DNA of 64,000 nucleotides, taken from positions 1,488,001 through 1,552,000 of the forward strand of contig JACZZP010000010.1 in the NCBI GenBank assembly GCA_015183035.1, read 5' to 3'. The notes below the pieces were generated by a model. That model was not told the DNA's origin and did no database searches. It worked only from the letters and a program-made list of their open reading frames with translations. This document shows, piece by piece, positions 1 through 10,197 of the stretch (positions are counted from its first letter, which is position 1; every line of letters begins with the position of its first letter). This DNA comes from Meloidogyne chitwoodi. Lineage: Eukaryota > Nematoda > Chromadorea > Rhabditida > Meloidogynidae. The position numbers and the translations under genes are program-made.

Positions 1-436
1 TTTTTTGATATATTTTAATATTCTTACGCTACCAATATTTGAAATTTTGATAAAATTTTTGGGATGTGGTAGAGATTATTTGATCATAGTTTTAAAAAAG
101 CGAACATAACGTTTTATAAAAAATTAGGAAATTATTCTAGTGTAAATAGAAAACTAAAGAAATTACCTAAACTAAAAAGCAACCCCAAAATATTTATTTG
201 TTGAAGATTGGTGTTTTTATTTTTTTGTAAATTTTAATAACTATTATTTTATTACACGTTCCTTTTAGATTTTTGATGATCTTAGCCTGTTCACGGTAGG
301 GATGAGACAGAAATGAAAGATAGAATTTAGCATTCTGGTTATTCAAGAAAATTATTCTTCCTAATTTTAAATAAAATTTGATAAATCAAATGAATTATAT
401 TAATGTTGTTTAGGTATATTTATACGATTATTTATG

Positions 437-1444
437 TCAGGGCATACTATGCATCAAATGAGCGTTCGACAGTAGTGAGCAAATACCAATAAGTTGGCTA
501 TATGCATAATATAATATTTTTAAGTCAATTTTATATATTTTTTGTTTTTTTATTAATAAAATAATATTTTTGTACCGCGCCCGGTGGTTTTTGATCAAAC
601 AACGGCAAGAATCGCTGGCATCACTATATGGGTTTTGGCCTGTACATTCATTATAAATGTTTAAAGCATTTAAATGATCAAGTGAAATTGCACATCTTTA
701 AAATATAAATTAAATAATAAAATTTTAAAATATTTTTTTCTTACTCAGCTTTTTTAAAACATTCAATAGAATAACGTTTAGCACAATTGTTCATGCATTT
801 TTGAAAATTTCTAAAAACAAGAAAGGCAGACCTAGCACGACGAATAAAAGTATCTTCTCGATGTTTTGTTGAAGTATTTCCAGTTAATGGTTCTAGCAAT
901 TGGTTGTAATCATTTTGAGAATTAATAAAATGTCTTTCAGTGTTGGAACAACTATATTAGAATTAAACAAATAATTTATTTTTAATTAAATTTTGTTAAA
1001 AACAAATTTTAAATAAAATTTATTCAAACTAATATGGAATCCTTTCACGCATACACTTAGTTAACTTTATTGCTTTTTTTAAAGTTTCAAATTCATTATT
1101 ATTTCCTTTATCTTCTTTCCAAAAACAATTTGTTAATTCTAAATCATTTTGTTTATTTTCTTCTTTATATATATTTATCCAATGAGCACATTCTTCTCTA
1201 CATGTTTTATTTAAATAATTATCAGTTTTTACAGAACAGTGTTCTGCATCTAAACAGCTACAAATGTGAACCTAAAATTTTAAAATATATTTTTAAATAA
1301 TTTATATTGTCTAATCAGAATTTTAAAAAAATCCGGATTTATCTTTAAAACCTTATTTTCATCAGCATTGACGAGAATAAAAGAATATTTTTGTAATTTA
1401 AAAGAAAGTAAAATTAAAAAAATAATTAAAGAAATTATAAACAT
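437..1444 (-). CDS. Secreted Cys-rich host protein, 5 exons
   Basis: Exons read on the minus strand are 1444-1352, 1271-1030, 951-745, 695-576 and 497-437. All junctions are GT..AG and phases agree, giving 240 aa. The first exon is a hydrophobic signal peptide (residues about 1-27). The mature part has many spaced cysteines, including CSC, CREEC, CMNNC and CRC, and resembles nematode extracellular Cys-rich domains such as CPG4-like proteins; that family link is only a resemblance. The start codon lies 331 bp from the left end of the Polinton, so the element may have split its promoter. The last exon (20 codons) is the least certain part. Function unknown. Confidence 0.6.
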
Positions 1445-1768
1445 TTTTGAAAAAAATATTCTTAAATTTTTTTGATATTTTTTCTAAACAATTTAAATAT
1501 TAAAAAATAATTAAATTAGTCATTAATTTTATTTTTACTAAAATGATGTTGTTTAAAAACTAATTGACAGAAAAGTCATCATTTAAAATATACTCTCAAT
1601 TTCTATAATATTTAAAATAAATATTACTTATATGTACATATATAGATTTAATTATATTAGGAATGATCAGATAAAAAATAATAAATTTAAAATTATATTT
1701 TGACTAGAAAATACAAAATTTTAAAAAGATATTTAAAAATTTAGAACAACATTTGAATGTTTTACTAT

Positions 1769-1774
1769 AATATC
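1769..1774. repeat. Target-site duplication, left copy (AATATC)
   Basis: Six bases directly outside the left TIR, identical to 25485-25490 outside the right TIR. Confidence 0.9.
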
Positions 1775-2380
1775 AGTAGTTACAGCGTGGGGACCGTCGC
1801 GGGTGGCAATAATGCCGACAAAGATCAAAGGGATTTTTATGCCTAAAATAGACCAATTAGTAACTAAAAGGTGTAAGGGGTTTTTATTAACCGTCGCGGG
1901 TGTCAATAAAGACAATTAGTGCGGGAAATCAAAGGAATGCCGACAACTAAATATTGTAAATGGTTTTTTAGTGCGCGACGGGGAAAACTTTTTAGTGCGC
2001 GAGGGAAAACTTTTTAAATTTTTGAAACTTTTTTTTTTAAAAAACTTTTTGAATTTTTTAAACTTTTAAATTTTTTAAACTTTATTTGTTAAAACTTTTT
2101 TGAAACTTTTTTTTTAAAAAAAAACTTTTTGATGTTTTTAAACTTTTTATTTTTAAAACTTTTTAATTTTAAAAATTTTTTTTAATTTTTAAACTTTAAA
2201 TAATTAGGATGCTTTGAAGTTACCGACATAAAAAATAATTTTTTGCAAAACATATCTCGGACTCAAAAGTACATATGTTAGAGTGATCTAATTGGGACAT
2301 GTTTTAGACAGAGATATAAAAAGGTACACTAGAGTATGTAAAAATTTTTCAAATTTTTAGGTCAAAATTATTTTTTTATT
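1775..2380 (+). repeat. Left terminal inverted repeat of the Polinton
   Basis: It matches the reverse complement of the right end. The outer ~160 bp are almost identical; inner parts diverge and carry indels. The 12-mer CCGTCGCGGGTG occurs at 1794 and again at 1891 (97 bp apart), so the TIR has internal direct repeats. A GTGCGCGA-containing block is doubled at about 1968-2010 but single in the right TIR. T-rich stretches of repeated AAACTTTTT follow. A TATA-like TATAAAAAGG at 2315-2324 is near-matched in the right TIR and may drive outward-in transcription. A stop-free 60-codon reading frame here is repeated in the right TIR and is not a gene. Confidence 0.9.
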
Positions 2381-2663
2381 GAAGAAAGAAGATGGTCCCT
2401 TCATTGGCCAATGAGACTTATTATTTAAATATGAAAGAAAAGAGAAAGAAATAAACAAGCTAGAAGTAAGTGATAATGATCTTTTTTCTATTAAATACAA
2501 GGCGGTAAAAAAAAAAAAAAAAAAAAGTTGTAAAAAATAATATGCTAATTTCCGTAAGATTTAATATACTAAACTTTTCTAACAAATCACTTTTATTTAT
2601 TTTAACAAAAATATCTATATTTATTTAAAAATTTTTTATTTAGTTCATTTTAAAAAATTAAAA

Positions 2664-2972
2664 ATGTCTAATTTTTCTTCCTGGGTAAAGGCTGAAAATT
2701 GTTCGTGCGACGGTACAGACTTAATCTGTTACCGCCCGGAGCTCTACAAAAAACCGTTAGTGTGTGCGCATCACACAATAGTTGATATTAATCAACATCT
2801 TAGAAACCCAACTAATTTTTTATTAAATTGGGTCTATTTATTATTAGCTATTATTTTGGCTATACAGGTTTTTTATAAATTAATTATAATTAAAAAAATT
2901 TTTTTCTTAATTACTTTATTTAGTTGTGTTCTATTATTATATATTTTGTGGAAAAATATCGAACTCTATTGA
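2664..2972 (+). CDS. Small two-helix membrane protein of the Polinton
   Basis: 102 aa. Residues about 1-45 form a Cys-containing head (CSCDGTDLICYRPEL, CAHH). Two hydrophobic segments follow at about 52-70 and 77-95, so an integral membrane protein is likely. It is the first gene inside the left TIR and is transcribed inward. No family is recognised. In virus-like elements, small membrane proteins may serve envelopes, holins or host-membrane remodelling, but nothing here decides that. Reading continues in another frame into 2973-3259, so a spliced form cannot be excluded. Confidence 0.55.
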   Translation: MSNFSSWVKAENCSCDGTDLICYRPELYKKPLVCAHHTIVDINQHLRNPTNFLLNWVYLLLAIILAIQVFYKLIIIKKIFFLITLFSCVLLLYILWKNIELY

Positions 2973-3097
2973 AAGTAAAGGAAAATAAAAAGAAGAGTGA
3001 ATTAAATAAATTTGCGCCGGACTACCGTTCTTCTTACCGCCGTAAATGTATTTAAATAAATTAACAATAAATTTTTAAATTAAAAATTTTAGCGCCA

Positions 3098-3259
3098 ATG
3101 ACAATTAAAAAGAAAGACATCGGACCCCCAGTTCCATTACACGTAAAAGTAATGGATCATGTTGTAGAGGTACACGAGGAGGGAATAGAAATGGAGGATA
3201 TAAAGTTTGAAGAAGGCGGAAAAAGTAAAAATTTCTTTTTAAATAATATAAAAAATTAG
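3098..3259 (+). CDS. Small acidic ORF, possible 3' exon or gene remnant
   Basis: 53 codons from ATG, preceded by an acceptor-like TTTTAG at 3087-3092, so it may be the last exon of a short spliced gene whose first exon runs through about 2940-3042. It contains the peptide EDIKFEE, encoded by a 20-base stretch (3194-3213) that is repeated exactly, in inverted orientation, at 3771-3790 inside the neighbouring minus-strand gene. It is probably a fragment of a paralogue of that gene. Function unknown. Confidence 0.25.
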   Translation: MTIKKKDIGPPVPLHVKVMDHVVEVHEEGIEMEDIKFEEGGKSKNFFLNNIKN

Positions 3260-3682
3260 TACAGAATTTTAAATAAAATTTTTATTAAAACTAATTTATT
3301 AAGGAAAATGTTAATTATAAAATGGTTATTGACGAAAAGCCGTGCAATGGAAAATATTAATGTTATATAAGAAAGGAAAATGTAAAAATTTAATTTTTTT
3401 ATTAAAATTTATTAATTTAATTTTTAAAATTGAAAAATTTTATTTTTATTTAACTTATCAAAAAAATATTCTTAAAATAAATAAATGATGATATTAATTA
3501 TAAAAAATGGATTAATTTTACAAATTTTGAAAATTAGGTAATTTAGCACAAATATTTAAGGACAAAATATTATTATTTTTACTTTTTAAAAATTAATTGT
3601 TTTTACTTTTTTTTGGCGTCGATGTTAAATCTGGTTCGAACCAGCTAGGAACAGAAGAAATCTTAATTTTAAAAATTAATTT

Positions 3683-4208
3683 TTATGTTAATTTTGAAGT
3701 TACCTCTTCTATGATCAAAATAGAAGAATCATCGAGTATTTCCAAAACCTCTACAGAAAAATCTTCTTTCTCTTCAAACTTTATATCCTCGTAGAAAGGA
3801 ACAGATTTTCCACTAGATTCGACATGACACTCCATTTGTGCAACTGCTCTAATAAGCTCGCCGAAGTTCTGCCTCTTAACACTCATCCAGAATTCCTTTA
3901 AAATATTATAATTATTATTTAAAAAAAAAAAGTATTTTTTTACTTCTGGGATATTTTCGCATGATGAAAAAATTATTTTTCCATCCTTGACATTTTCAAA
4001 TAAACCGTAATTTGTAAACAAATATGGGCAAGGAGTTGATAGGAAAAACGGTGAATGTTTGATATAATTATCAACTAAATTTTCCTCTGTTTGAGTAGCT
4101 ATTGTTTTCTAAAAGATTTAAAAATATTTTTGAAAAATTTTAGGTCCTTACTTTGTTTGCTTTTTTTGGTTTTTTTGTAATGAATTTGGTAATTTTAAGT
4201 TGACTCAT
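3683..4208 (-). CDS. Unknown 160-aa Polinton protein, 2 exons
   Basis: Exons are 4208-4152 and 4108-3683, with a 43-nt intron (GTAAGG..TTTTAG) and consistent phase. The N-terminus is short and very basic (KKPKKANK), the middle mixed, the C-terminus acidic with the EDIKFEEKEDFSVEVLEI segment. No domain is recognised. It is one of three minus-strand genes in the element. The promoter region (4210-4580) is shared with the divergent gene that starts at 4589. Confidence 0.5.
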
Positions 4209-4588
4209 TTTTCAAAATTTAAAAAAATAAAAGAGGAATTCTTTTGAAAACTAAATATTAAATGAAAATTCAATATAAATATAATTAAAATAAAAAAGAA
4301 AAGAAAGCAAGTCATATTCGCGTTGCGCAAAATAAAAAAGAAAAGAAAGGAAAGGAAGCCATATTCGCTCGCTATATTTTCTCGAAAATAAAAAATGAAA
4401 GCCTAGGATATGAAATATCTACTCTCGACTCCTCCCCTCACACCTTTGCATGACCTTTCCTCACCTTTTATTTTTTCTTTTCTCTTAAAAGTAGGCGTGT
4501 CCTTTAAATTTTTAAATAATAAAAAATTTTAGATTTTCAAAATTAAAAATCCACCAAAATTTTAAAATCATTCGTATTTTTTCTAAAA

Positions 4589-5327
4589 ATGGCATTCAAT
4601 ATAAACAATAAGAAAGCTCTTTTACAACAAATTCTTCCCGAAGTTGAATTTAATATAACCGCCAATGGTCTTACAATTTCGGCCTCACAACGTATTTCAA
4701 CACCTCGATTTGTACCTTTCGACCATGCAGGTCGCTGCCGTGAATGTAAGGGGTCAGAAGTTGAACTCGACTTTGTTGTGGCAAAAGAAGGAATAACATG
4801 TTATTGTACTCGCATTAAAACACCCGCCTTCATACCTTTTGATACAATTTATGATCTTCCAGGACACTGCTTTTTTAAGGTTTTTATTTTTATTGAATAT
4901 ATTTATATTAAAATTTTAGATAAAGAATAAAGGCCGCATTTTTAACATTCAACATGGTACTCCTCCATGTGCAGCAATTCCTATAATTCAAAATGTTCAA
5001 CCTGAGAAAAATGAGGAAATAATTTTACAACCCATGGAACCATTGTCCTCCCCTCCGGCAAAGAAAATGAAACAAGAAGAAAAGAGTAAAGAGGAATTTG
5101 AAGATATTCTACAAGAGTTTTTCGACAATATCGGTACTACTACAACAACAACAACTAGCACTCCAAAAAAGATGATTGAAGTTCAGAACACAAACTTGGT
5201 ACAAGAAGAAGAAGATAAAGAACGTGAGAAAAGAAGCACAAGTGAACCACCTCCTTTTATAGAAAATATAGATACTTCTCCTTTATCTTTTCGTTTTAAA
5301 GACTCTGTAAACTCACAATCATTTTAA
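4589..5327 (+). CDS. Cys-motif protein with acidic/basic tail, 2 exons
   Basis: Exons are 4589-4879 and 4920-5327, with a 40-nt intron in phase 0, giving 232 aa. Residues about 40-100 contain two similar blocks, each with a [FI]VPFD or FIPFD core and Cys pairs (CREC, CYC), suggestive of a small zinc-binding fold. A low-complexity tail follows with PPAKKMKQEEKSKEE, a Thr run and a Glu-rich stretch. It may be DNA-binding or regulatory. A second Polinton gene at 19845 also has spaced CxxC motifs. The ATPase gene starts 19 bp downstream. Family not recognised. Confidence 0.55.
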
Positions 5328-5346
5328 TTATTTTTTTCATTATAAT

Positions 5347-6003
5347 ATGGAATCACTTAATTTTTCAAATAAAGAATTAAAATTTAAACTACCATTTGGT
5401 CTTATAATTTCCGGTCCAAGTTCAAGTGGAAAAAGTACCCTTCTCCTAAAATTTATTTTTCAAGCGCTTGAATTAATCGACCCGCCTCCAAAGAGTATTT
5501 TATATTGTTTTGGTGAGATGAGTAATATTGTTCCTATTTTACAAAAATCTGGTGTAAGTGTTTATGCAGGTGTACCAAATGAAGATTTAATTAAACGACT
5601 TCCAAAACCTTCATTAGTGATTTTAGATGATTTACTTTTATCTATAGATGAAAAATATTTATCGGAATTATTTACTAAAAAATCACATCATCAAAATTTT
5701 TCTATAGTATTTGTTACACAAAATTTATTTGAAAAGAAAATTAAAGTAGCTCGTCAAAATGCACAATATTTAATTATTATGCGTTCTCCAAATTCAGTAC
5801 TCTCTGTAAGAAATATTGGAGCCCAACTTTTCCCAAAGAAACTAGAATATTTTCTCGATGCATATCGTCAAGCAACTAATATTCCTTATGGATATCTTTT
5901 AATTGATATGCATGCTTCCTCAGATCCTACTCTTCGTCTTCGTACAAATATATTTAAAGACGATTTAGAAAAAATTATTTTTATTCCTAAAAATGGTGTC
6001 TAA
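5347..6003 (+). CDS. Genome-packaging ATPase (FtsK/HerA, A32-like)
   Basis: 218 aa, intronless. Walker A is GPSSSGKST at residues 23-31. Walker B is LVILDD at 90-95. A following strand with VTQN near residue 118 matches the sensor position of A32-type ATPases. In Polintons and related double-jelly-roll viruses this enzyme pumps DNA into the capsid. The length is typical for the family and no key residue is missing. The last 11 bases overlap the start of the next gene, implying tight co-expression with the core-like protein. Confidence 0.88.
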   Translation: MESLNFSNKELKFKLPFGLIISGPSSSGKSTLLLKFIFQALELIDPPPKSILYCFGEMSNIVPILQKSGVSVYAGVPNEDLIKRLPKPSLVILDDLLLSIDEKYLSELFTKKSHHQNFSIVFVTQNLFEKKIKVARQNAQYLIIMRSPNSVLSVRNIGAQLFPKKLEYFLDAYRQATNIPYGYLLIDMHASSDPTLRLRTNIFKDDLEKIIFIPKNGV

Positions 6004-6370
6004 AACGCAGTGCAATATTAGTTCACTTATAAGTGAAAATGGAACTTTCTTAAAATTATTGGCAAGAACTAAATCAGAAAAGAAACGCCGACGTCTTTTA
6101 AAACAAGCAAATAGTCAAAATCTCCTTGCTATTGCAGAAATATGTTTAAATATTGTAAAAGCTAGATATAATTTAACAAATCGTCAAAAGAAACGTCTTG
6201 TACCATATGCTAATTTTGTTCGTCGGATGAGTCGCGCTAGAAGTGAAAAGGGTGCTAGAAAAATACTTACACAGAAAGGAAGTGGTGTTGGAGGTGTTTT
6301 AGCAGCTTTACTTACACCAATACTTATTGAACTAGGAAAAAAGATTATAAAAGGAGATAGTGATAGTTAA
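5993..6370 (+). CDS. Small basic core-like protein (adenovirus pX-like candidate)
   Basis: 125 aa, start overlapping the ATPase stop region. It is Lys/Arg-rich with an ARTKSEKKRRRLLKQA region, then RQKKRLVPYANFVRRMSR, and ends in a QKGSG motif followed by a hydrophobic Leu/Ile segment. Animal Polintons and adintoviruses commonly carry a short basic protein of this layout (KKRRLL..QKGG..LL), proposed as a virion core or DNA-condensing protein. The assignment rests on layout, composition and position beside the ATPase. Confidence 0.6.
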   Translation: MVSKTQCNISSLISENGTFLKLLARTKSEKKRRRLLKQANSQNLLAIAEICLNIVKARYNLTNRQKKRLVPYANFVRRMSRARSEKGARKILTQKGSGVGGVLAALLTPILIELGKKIIKGDSDS

Positions 6371-6427
6371 AAATTTTTCATTTATTCATTAATATTATTG
6401 TATTTTAAAAATTTTCTATTAATAAAA

Positions 6428-7552
6428 ATGGCAAATAAATTTATTCTTATACCAGAAGATATTTATAGAGGTCTTACAACAAATGATGTAGGTGAACCTA
6501 ACCTCGATTTTACTAGACGTACTCTGGAAAAAACTAAAAGAAAAAAAGAAAACGAATCATCTAAAAATGTTCATTATAATCAAGAATTGAGACGTTATTT
6601 AAATTTGAGAAATGAGAGAGAAAATAGACCAGTTAAAGTAGAAGTTGTAAATAAATCTAAAGGTGTTATTGTACCAAGGAACAATTCTCGATCTGCTACC
6701 TATATTTCTGCAGGTAATGACAGTGATGGAGGAGATGACGACGACAATAACTATTGGATGAGTGATAATTTTTCATTCTCCTCCTACCCCAGAGAACATC
6801 CAAATAAAGCATATAATATTGTACCAACTATTTCCAATTCTACGATACCTCCTTCTCTGCCTAGAAGTAGACAAAGTGTATTAATTGAAGAAGATTTTCC
6901 TGCAGGTCCATCAATATCACATCAAACTCGAAAGAGAAATATACAAACGAATAACGAAGAGTCAAAAAAATTTAAAACAATTAAAAATATAAAAGAGTCA
7001 AAAATTCCGATTCCAAAGAAAGGAAAACTAAAGAAAAATGTACAACAAGACTCAAATATTATCGCACCTTTAAATCCTCCTCCTCCTATTTCTCTTCAAA
7101 GTACTAAGAGACGACCATCTGAGTCTGAAGAATTTAATGGGTTAAAGAGGAGACAAGTCGCAGATCCAAATATTGAGGCTGAAGATGAGCCACAAGATTT
7201 AAAACAAGACAGAAAGTTGACGCAACAAAAAATTCGTGCTCGAGTTCAAAAGAAAAAAGATTTTCTAAAGAGAAAGGAAAAATTAAAAAAGCAAAAAGTT
7301 ACCATTAATGAATCCGCATTAGTTCAAGCCCGCATTCAAGATGATATTAATCGACGACAAAAATTAAAAAGAAAATGGCCTGGTCCTCCTGATGGAGAAG
7401 AAATAAGAATTCAAAGAAAAGTTTCTAGGAGACAATCAGAATTAGCAGCAAGAAAGTGGATGTTAAACCTTATAAAAGCGAGGCGAAAAGAAGCAATTAC
7501 AAGGAAATTAACTAAAAAAGATATTTCAAATTTTAAACCAACACTTTGGTAA
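6428..7552 (+). CDS. Polinton protein with conserved-looking N-terminus and basic coiled tail
   Basis: 374 aa from the ATG at 6428; the frame is open further upstream, but this ATG follows the AATAAAA context seen at neighbouring starts. Residues 1-75 (IPEDIYRGLT, HYNQELRRYLNLR) look compact and resemble a segment I associate with metazoan Polinton ORFs. An acidic, Ser-rich and Pro-rich linker follows. Residues about 260-374 are Lys/Arg-rich and probably helical. It sits between the core-like protein and integrase. A DNA-binding structural role is plausible but not shown. Confidence 0.6.
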   Translation: MANKFILIPEDIYRGLTTNDVGEPNLDFTRRTLEKTKRKKENESSKNVHYNQELRRYLNLRNERENRPVKVEVVNKSKGVIVPRNNSRSATYISAGNDSDGGDDDDNNYWMSDNFSFSSYPREHPNKAYNIVPTISNSTIPPSLPRSRQSVLIEEDFPAGPSISHQTRKRNIQTNNEESKKFKTIKNIKESKIPIPKKGKLKKNVQQDSNIIAPLNPPPPISLQSTKRRPSESEEFNGLKRRQVADPNIEAEDEPQDLKQDRKLTQQKIRARVQKKKDFLKRKEKLKKQKVTINESALVQARIQDDINRRQKLKRKWPGPPDGEEIRIQRKVSRRQSELAARKWMLNLIKARRKEAITRKLTKKDISNFKPTLW

Positions 7553-7566
7553 TTTTATACATAAAA

Positions 7567-8652
7567 ATGGATGAATATATAAAACTCCTTGACAAACTCT
7601 ATAATGATCCAGAGTCCCCTTCAGCATATGCTGGTATAGATAGTTTATGGAAAGAAGCAAAGAAAACATTTAAACATATTCCTAGAGATGTAATTAAAAA
7701 TTATTTGGAAGGGCATCGCACCTATACTCTTATGCGCCCCAAAAGGGTGCATTTTCGCAGGAGTAAAACTATTGCAGCAGGTTTTATGACTGACGTACAA
7801 GTAGATTTAGCAGATATGCAAGCACTTTCTAGGCATAACAGAGGGCATAAATATATATTATTTGGAATTGATGTTTTGTCCAAACGAGTCTTTACTGTTC
7901 CTTTAAAATCTAAGAAATCAGATCATATGCTGGAAGCTTTTCGTATTCTCATTGAACAAATGCCTATGAAACCTCACAGAATTTTTTCAGATAAAGGGAA
8001 AGAATTTACAAATCTTCCTTTAAAAGAATTTTTTGAAAAAGAACAAATAGAAAAATATCAGGCAACACATTCTATAGTAAAAGCATCACTTGCTGAAAGA
8101 GGAATTAGAAATTTAAAACAAAGATTATATCGTTATTTCTCTCAAAATAAAACACAAAATTGGATAGATATTTTATCAAAAATAGTTGAAGGAATTAATA
8201 AATCTTATTGTCGTATACATGGAATGCGTCCAATTGATGTCAATTTTAAAAATGCTCAAAAAGTTTGGAAGAAAATTTACGGGAATATTTTCTTTACCAA
8301 AAATAAAAAGAAGCCTAAATTTAAAAAAGATGAACATGTTAGAATTAGTAGAGACAAAGGACATTTTGAAAAAGGATATCTTCCGAATTGGGGTGACGAA
8401 ATATTGGAGATTGAAAAAGTAAAAGGACATGAAAATCCTATATTATATAAATTGCGCGACGATAAAGGAGAAAAATTCAAAGGCTCTTTCTACGAAGAGG
8501 AATTATCTAGAGTAAGAAAAGATGCGGGAACGGAGTACCGTATAGAGAAAATTGTGAGAAAAAAGAAAAGAGATGATGGAACATACGATATATTAGTTAA
8601 ATTCATTGGTTACCCAGAAAGAGAATGGATTCATGAGTCCCAATTAGTATAA
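7567..8652 (+). CDS. Retroviral-type integrase with C-terminal chromodomain
   Basis: 361 aa, ATG at 7567 in AAAAATGG context. The rve core has the catalytic triad D80 (VQVDLADM), D142 (IFSDKGKEF) and E177 (SLAERGIRNLK), a D,D(35)E spacing. It catalyses strand transfer of the transposon ends and creates the 6-bp target duplication seen here. The C-terminal ~40 residues form a chromodomain (YRIEKIV..YDILVKFIGYPEREWI), which in such integrases can steer insertion to marked histones. No frame break is seen, so this protein may be functional. Confidence 0.93.
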   Translation: MDEYIKLLDKLYNDPESPSAYAGIDSLWKEAKKTFKHIPRDVIKNYLEGHRTYTLMRPKRVHFRRSKTIAAGFMTDVQVDLADMQALSRHNRGHKYILFGIDVLSKRVFTVPLKSKKSDHMLEAFRILIEQMPMKPHRIFSDKGKEFTNLPLKEFFEKEQIEKYQATHSIVKASLAERGIRNLKQRLYRYFSQNKTQNWIDILSKIVEGINKSYCRIHGMRPIDVNFKNAQKVWKKIYGNIFFTKNKKKPKFKKDEHVRISRDKGHFEKGYLPNWGDEILEIEKVKGHENPILYKLRDDKGEKFKGSFYEEELSRVRKDAGTEYRIEKIVRKKKRDDGTYDILVKFIGYPEREWIHESQLV

Positions 8653-8703
8653 AAGACTTTTATTTTTGTTTATATTGTATCATTTTATAAAAATTTAATA
8701 AAA

Positions 8704-10122
8704 ATGTCTAATAGTTTTTTCGTATTTCTTCCAAGTAATGTCTCAGATTATTCATCAAATAAACCTAATAAATATCGTGTACATTTACCCAAACCCTTAT
8801 ATTTTAATGGAAACTGGGTCTGTGGTTTGCATAGTATAAGTTATCCTTATTCGTGGCCATCAACTATTGGCACTCTAGATGAACAATGGTTAAAAATTCA
8901 CTTCACAGATGAATTGGGTCAAAAACATATTCTTCGTGTACCTATACCAAAAGCTTCACATATCAGTGTTGAAAAATTAAGAGATTTCTTAAATTCTACT
9001 CTCGAAGAGCAAATTAAGGCTATAGATTTAGTTTTCGACCAAGAAAGGTCATCCAAGGATTTAATTGCTTCTCCACCAGGACTAGAAAAGAAAAGAAAAA
9101 GAGATATTGAAGAATCACCTCCAAGAATTATACCAAAAAAGCAAAAAGCGACAGATGTTAAAGAAGGTCAAAAGGTCACATTATTACAATCTCCTGAGAA
9201 AATAGACGATAAAAATGAAAATAATAAAAAAGAACAAACAAATAATATTACGCAACCCTCTCCTCCATCTTCTCAAAATAAAGACGATAAAAAAGAAGAT
9301 TTTATTAAAACAATAAAAGAAGCAGATGTTCAAAATAATAACGAAAAAATAAATGAAAAAGAAAAAATAATAAAGGAAAAGGTCATTCGTTCAAAACAAT
9401 CTTTAGTATCAGAGAAAGAGGTTACGCAAGAAGAAAATATTTTAAAAAAAGACTCTTTACCACCTGTCATTAGTCCGTTATTTGCCTTAAAATTTCCTGA
9501 ATTTGAAAAACAAAAAAATAAAACAATAATTAAAAATGATGAGTTAGAATTTTCCATTGAGAATGAAGAAAAATATGAAAATAATACTTACAAGGATAAT
9601 TCAAAATTTTTATTATGGAGAAGAGGGGCCCGTCTAAATGGAAATTTAACAATGTTAAAAGAAATTATAGATTCAATAGTGTTTGAATATAGTACTGACT
9701 TTGCACGATTTCGAGTTGTATTTACGCATGAAAATATTGATCATATATCACTTTCATCACAATTGGGTTATGTTCTAGGGTTTGAAAACTCACAATTTAT
9801 TCAAAATAATGAAATTGCAAAATATGGCTGTGATTTGAGAGGAGGATTTTCTAGTTTTGCTGTTTATACTAATGGACTTACAGAAAATATGATTATTGGT
9901 AATTCCCTAAGTTCATTATTGAGAGTTGTTTCAGTTTCTGGTGCAAACCCTGGAGAATATAATGAGAAAATTTATGATTCACCAATTTATGCTAGAGTTC
10001 TTCCAAGAGAAATTAATGAAATACAAATCGAACTAAGAACTATGGATAGTGGAAGACTTGTACCATTCGCCTATGGAACTGTTTTAGTTGTACTAATATT
10101 CAAGAAAGTAATAAATTTTTGA
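8704..10122 (+). CDS. Minor capsid protein (penton-like jelly roll) with long charged insert
   Basis: 472 aa. The N-terminal part (FFVFLPSNVSDY, HLPKPLYFNGNWVCGL, SISYPYSW) and C-terminal part (SSQLGYVLGF, LLRVVSVSG, REINEIQIELRTMDSGRLVPFAYG) match the usual start and end of animal Polinton minor capsid or penton proteins. Between them, residues about 115-300 are a low-complexity Lys/Glu/Asn-rich insert that breaks the jelly roll; this is odd and may be a surface loop. It would form capsid vertices. It is intronless and precedes the pVI-like and major capsid genes. Confidence 0.8.
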   Translation: MSNSFFVFLPSNVSDYSSNKPNKYRVHLPKPLYFNGNWVCGLHSISYPYSWPSTIGTLDEQWLKIHFTDELGQKHILRVPIPKASHISVEKLRDFLNSTLEEQIKAIDLVFDQERSSKDLIASPPGLEKKRKRDIEESPPRIIPKKQKATDVKEGQKVTLLQSPEKIDDKNENNKKEQTNNITQPSPPSSQNKDDKKEDFIKTIKEADVQNNNEKINEKEKIIKEKVIRSKQSLVSEKEVTQEENILKKDSLPPVISPLFALKFPEFEKQKNKTIIKNDELEFSIENEEKYENNTYKDNSKFLLWRRGARLNGNLTMLKEIIDSIVFEYSTDFARFRVVFTHENIDHISLSSQLGYVLGFENSQFIQNNEIAKYGCDLRGGFSSFAVYTNGLTENMIIGNSLSSLLRVVSVSGANPGEYNEKIYDSPIYARVLPREINEIQIELRTMDSGRLVPFAYGTVLVVLIFKKVINF

Positions 10123-10197
10123 AAAGTATATAAAGCATTATTTTCGTTTATTTTGTATTCATTTATTTATTATTTTATAAATTTTATTAAAAACAAA

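Noticed and set aside
1733..1915. 60-codon open frame repeated at 25344-25595
   Set aside because: It lies wholly in the TIRs and is duplicated only because the TIRs are; the two copies diverge as soon as they leave the TIR. Useful for finding the ends but not a gene.
8176..8480. Minus-strand and alternate-frame ORFs across the integrase
   Set aside because: Shadows of a well-supported integrase frame; Phe/Ile-rich translations without motifs.
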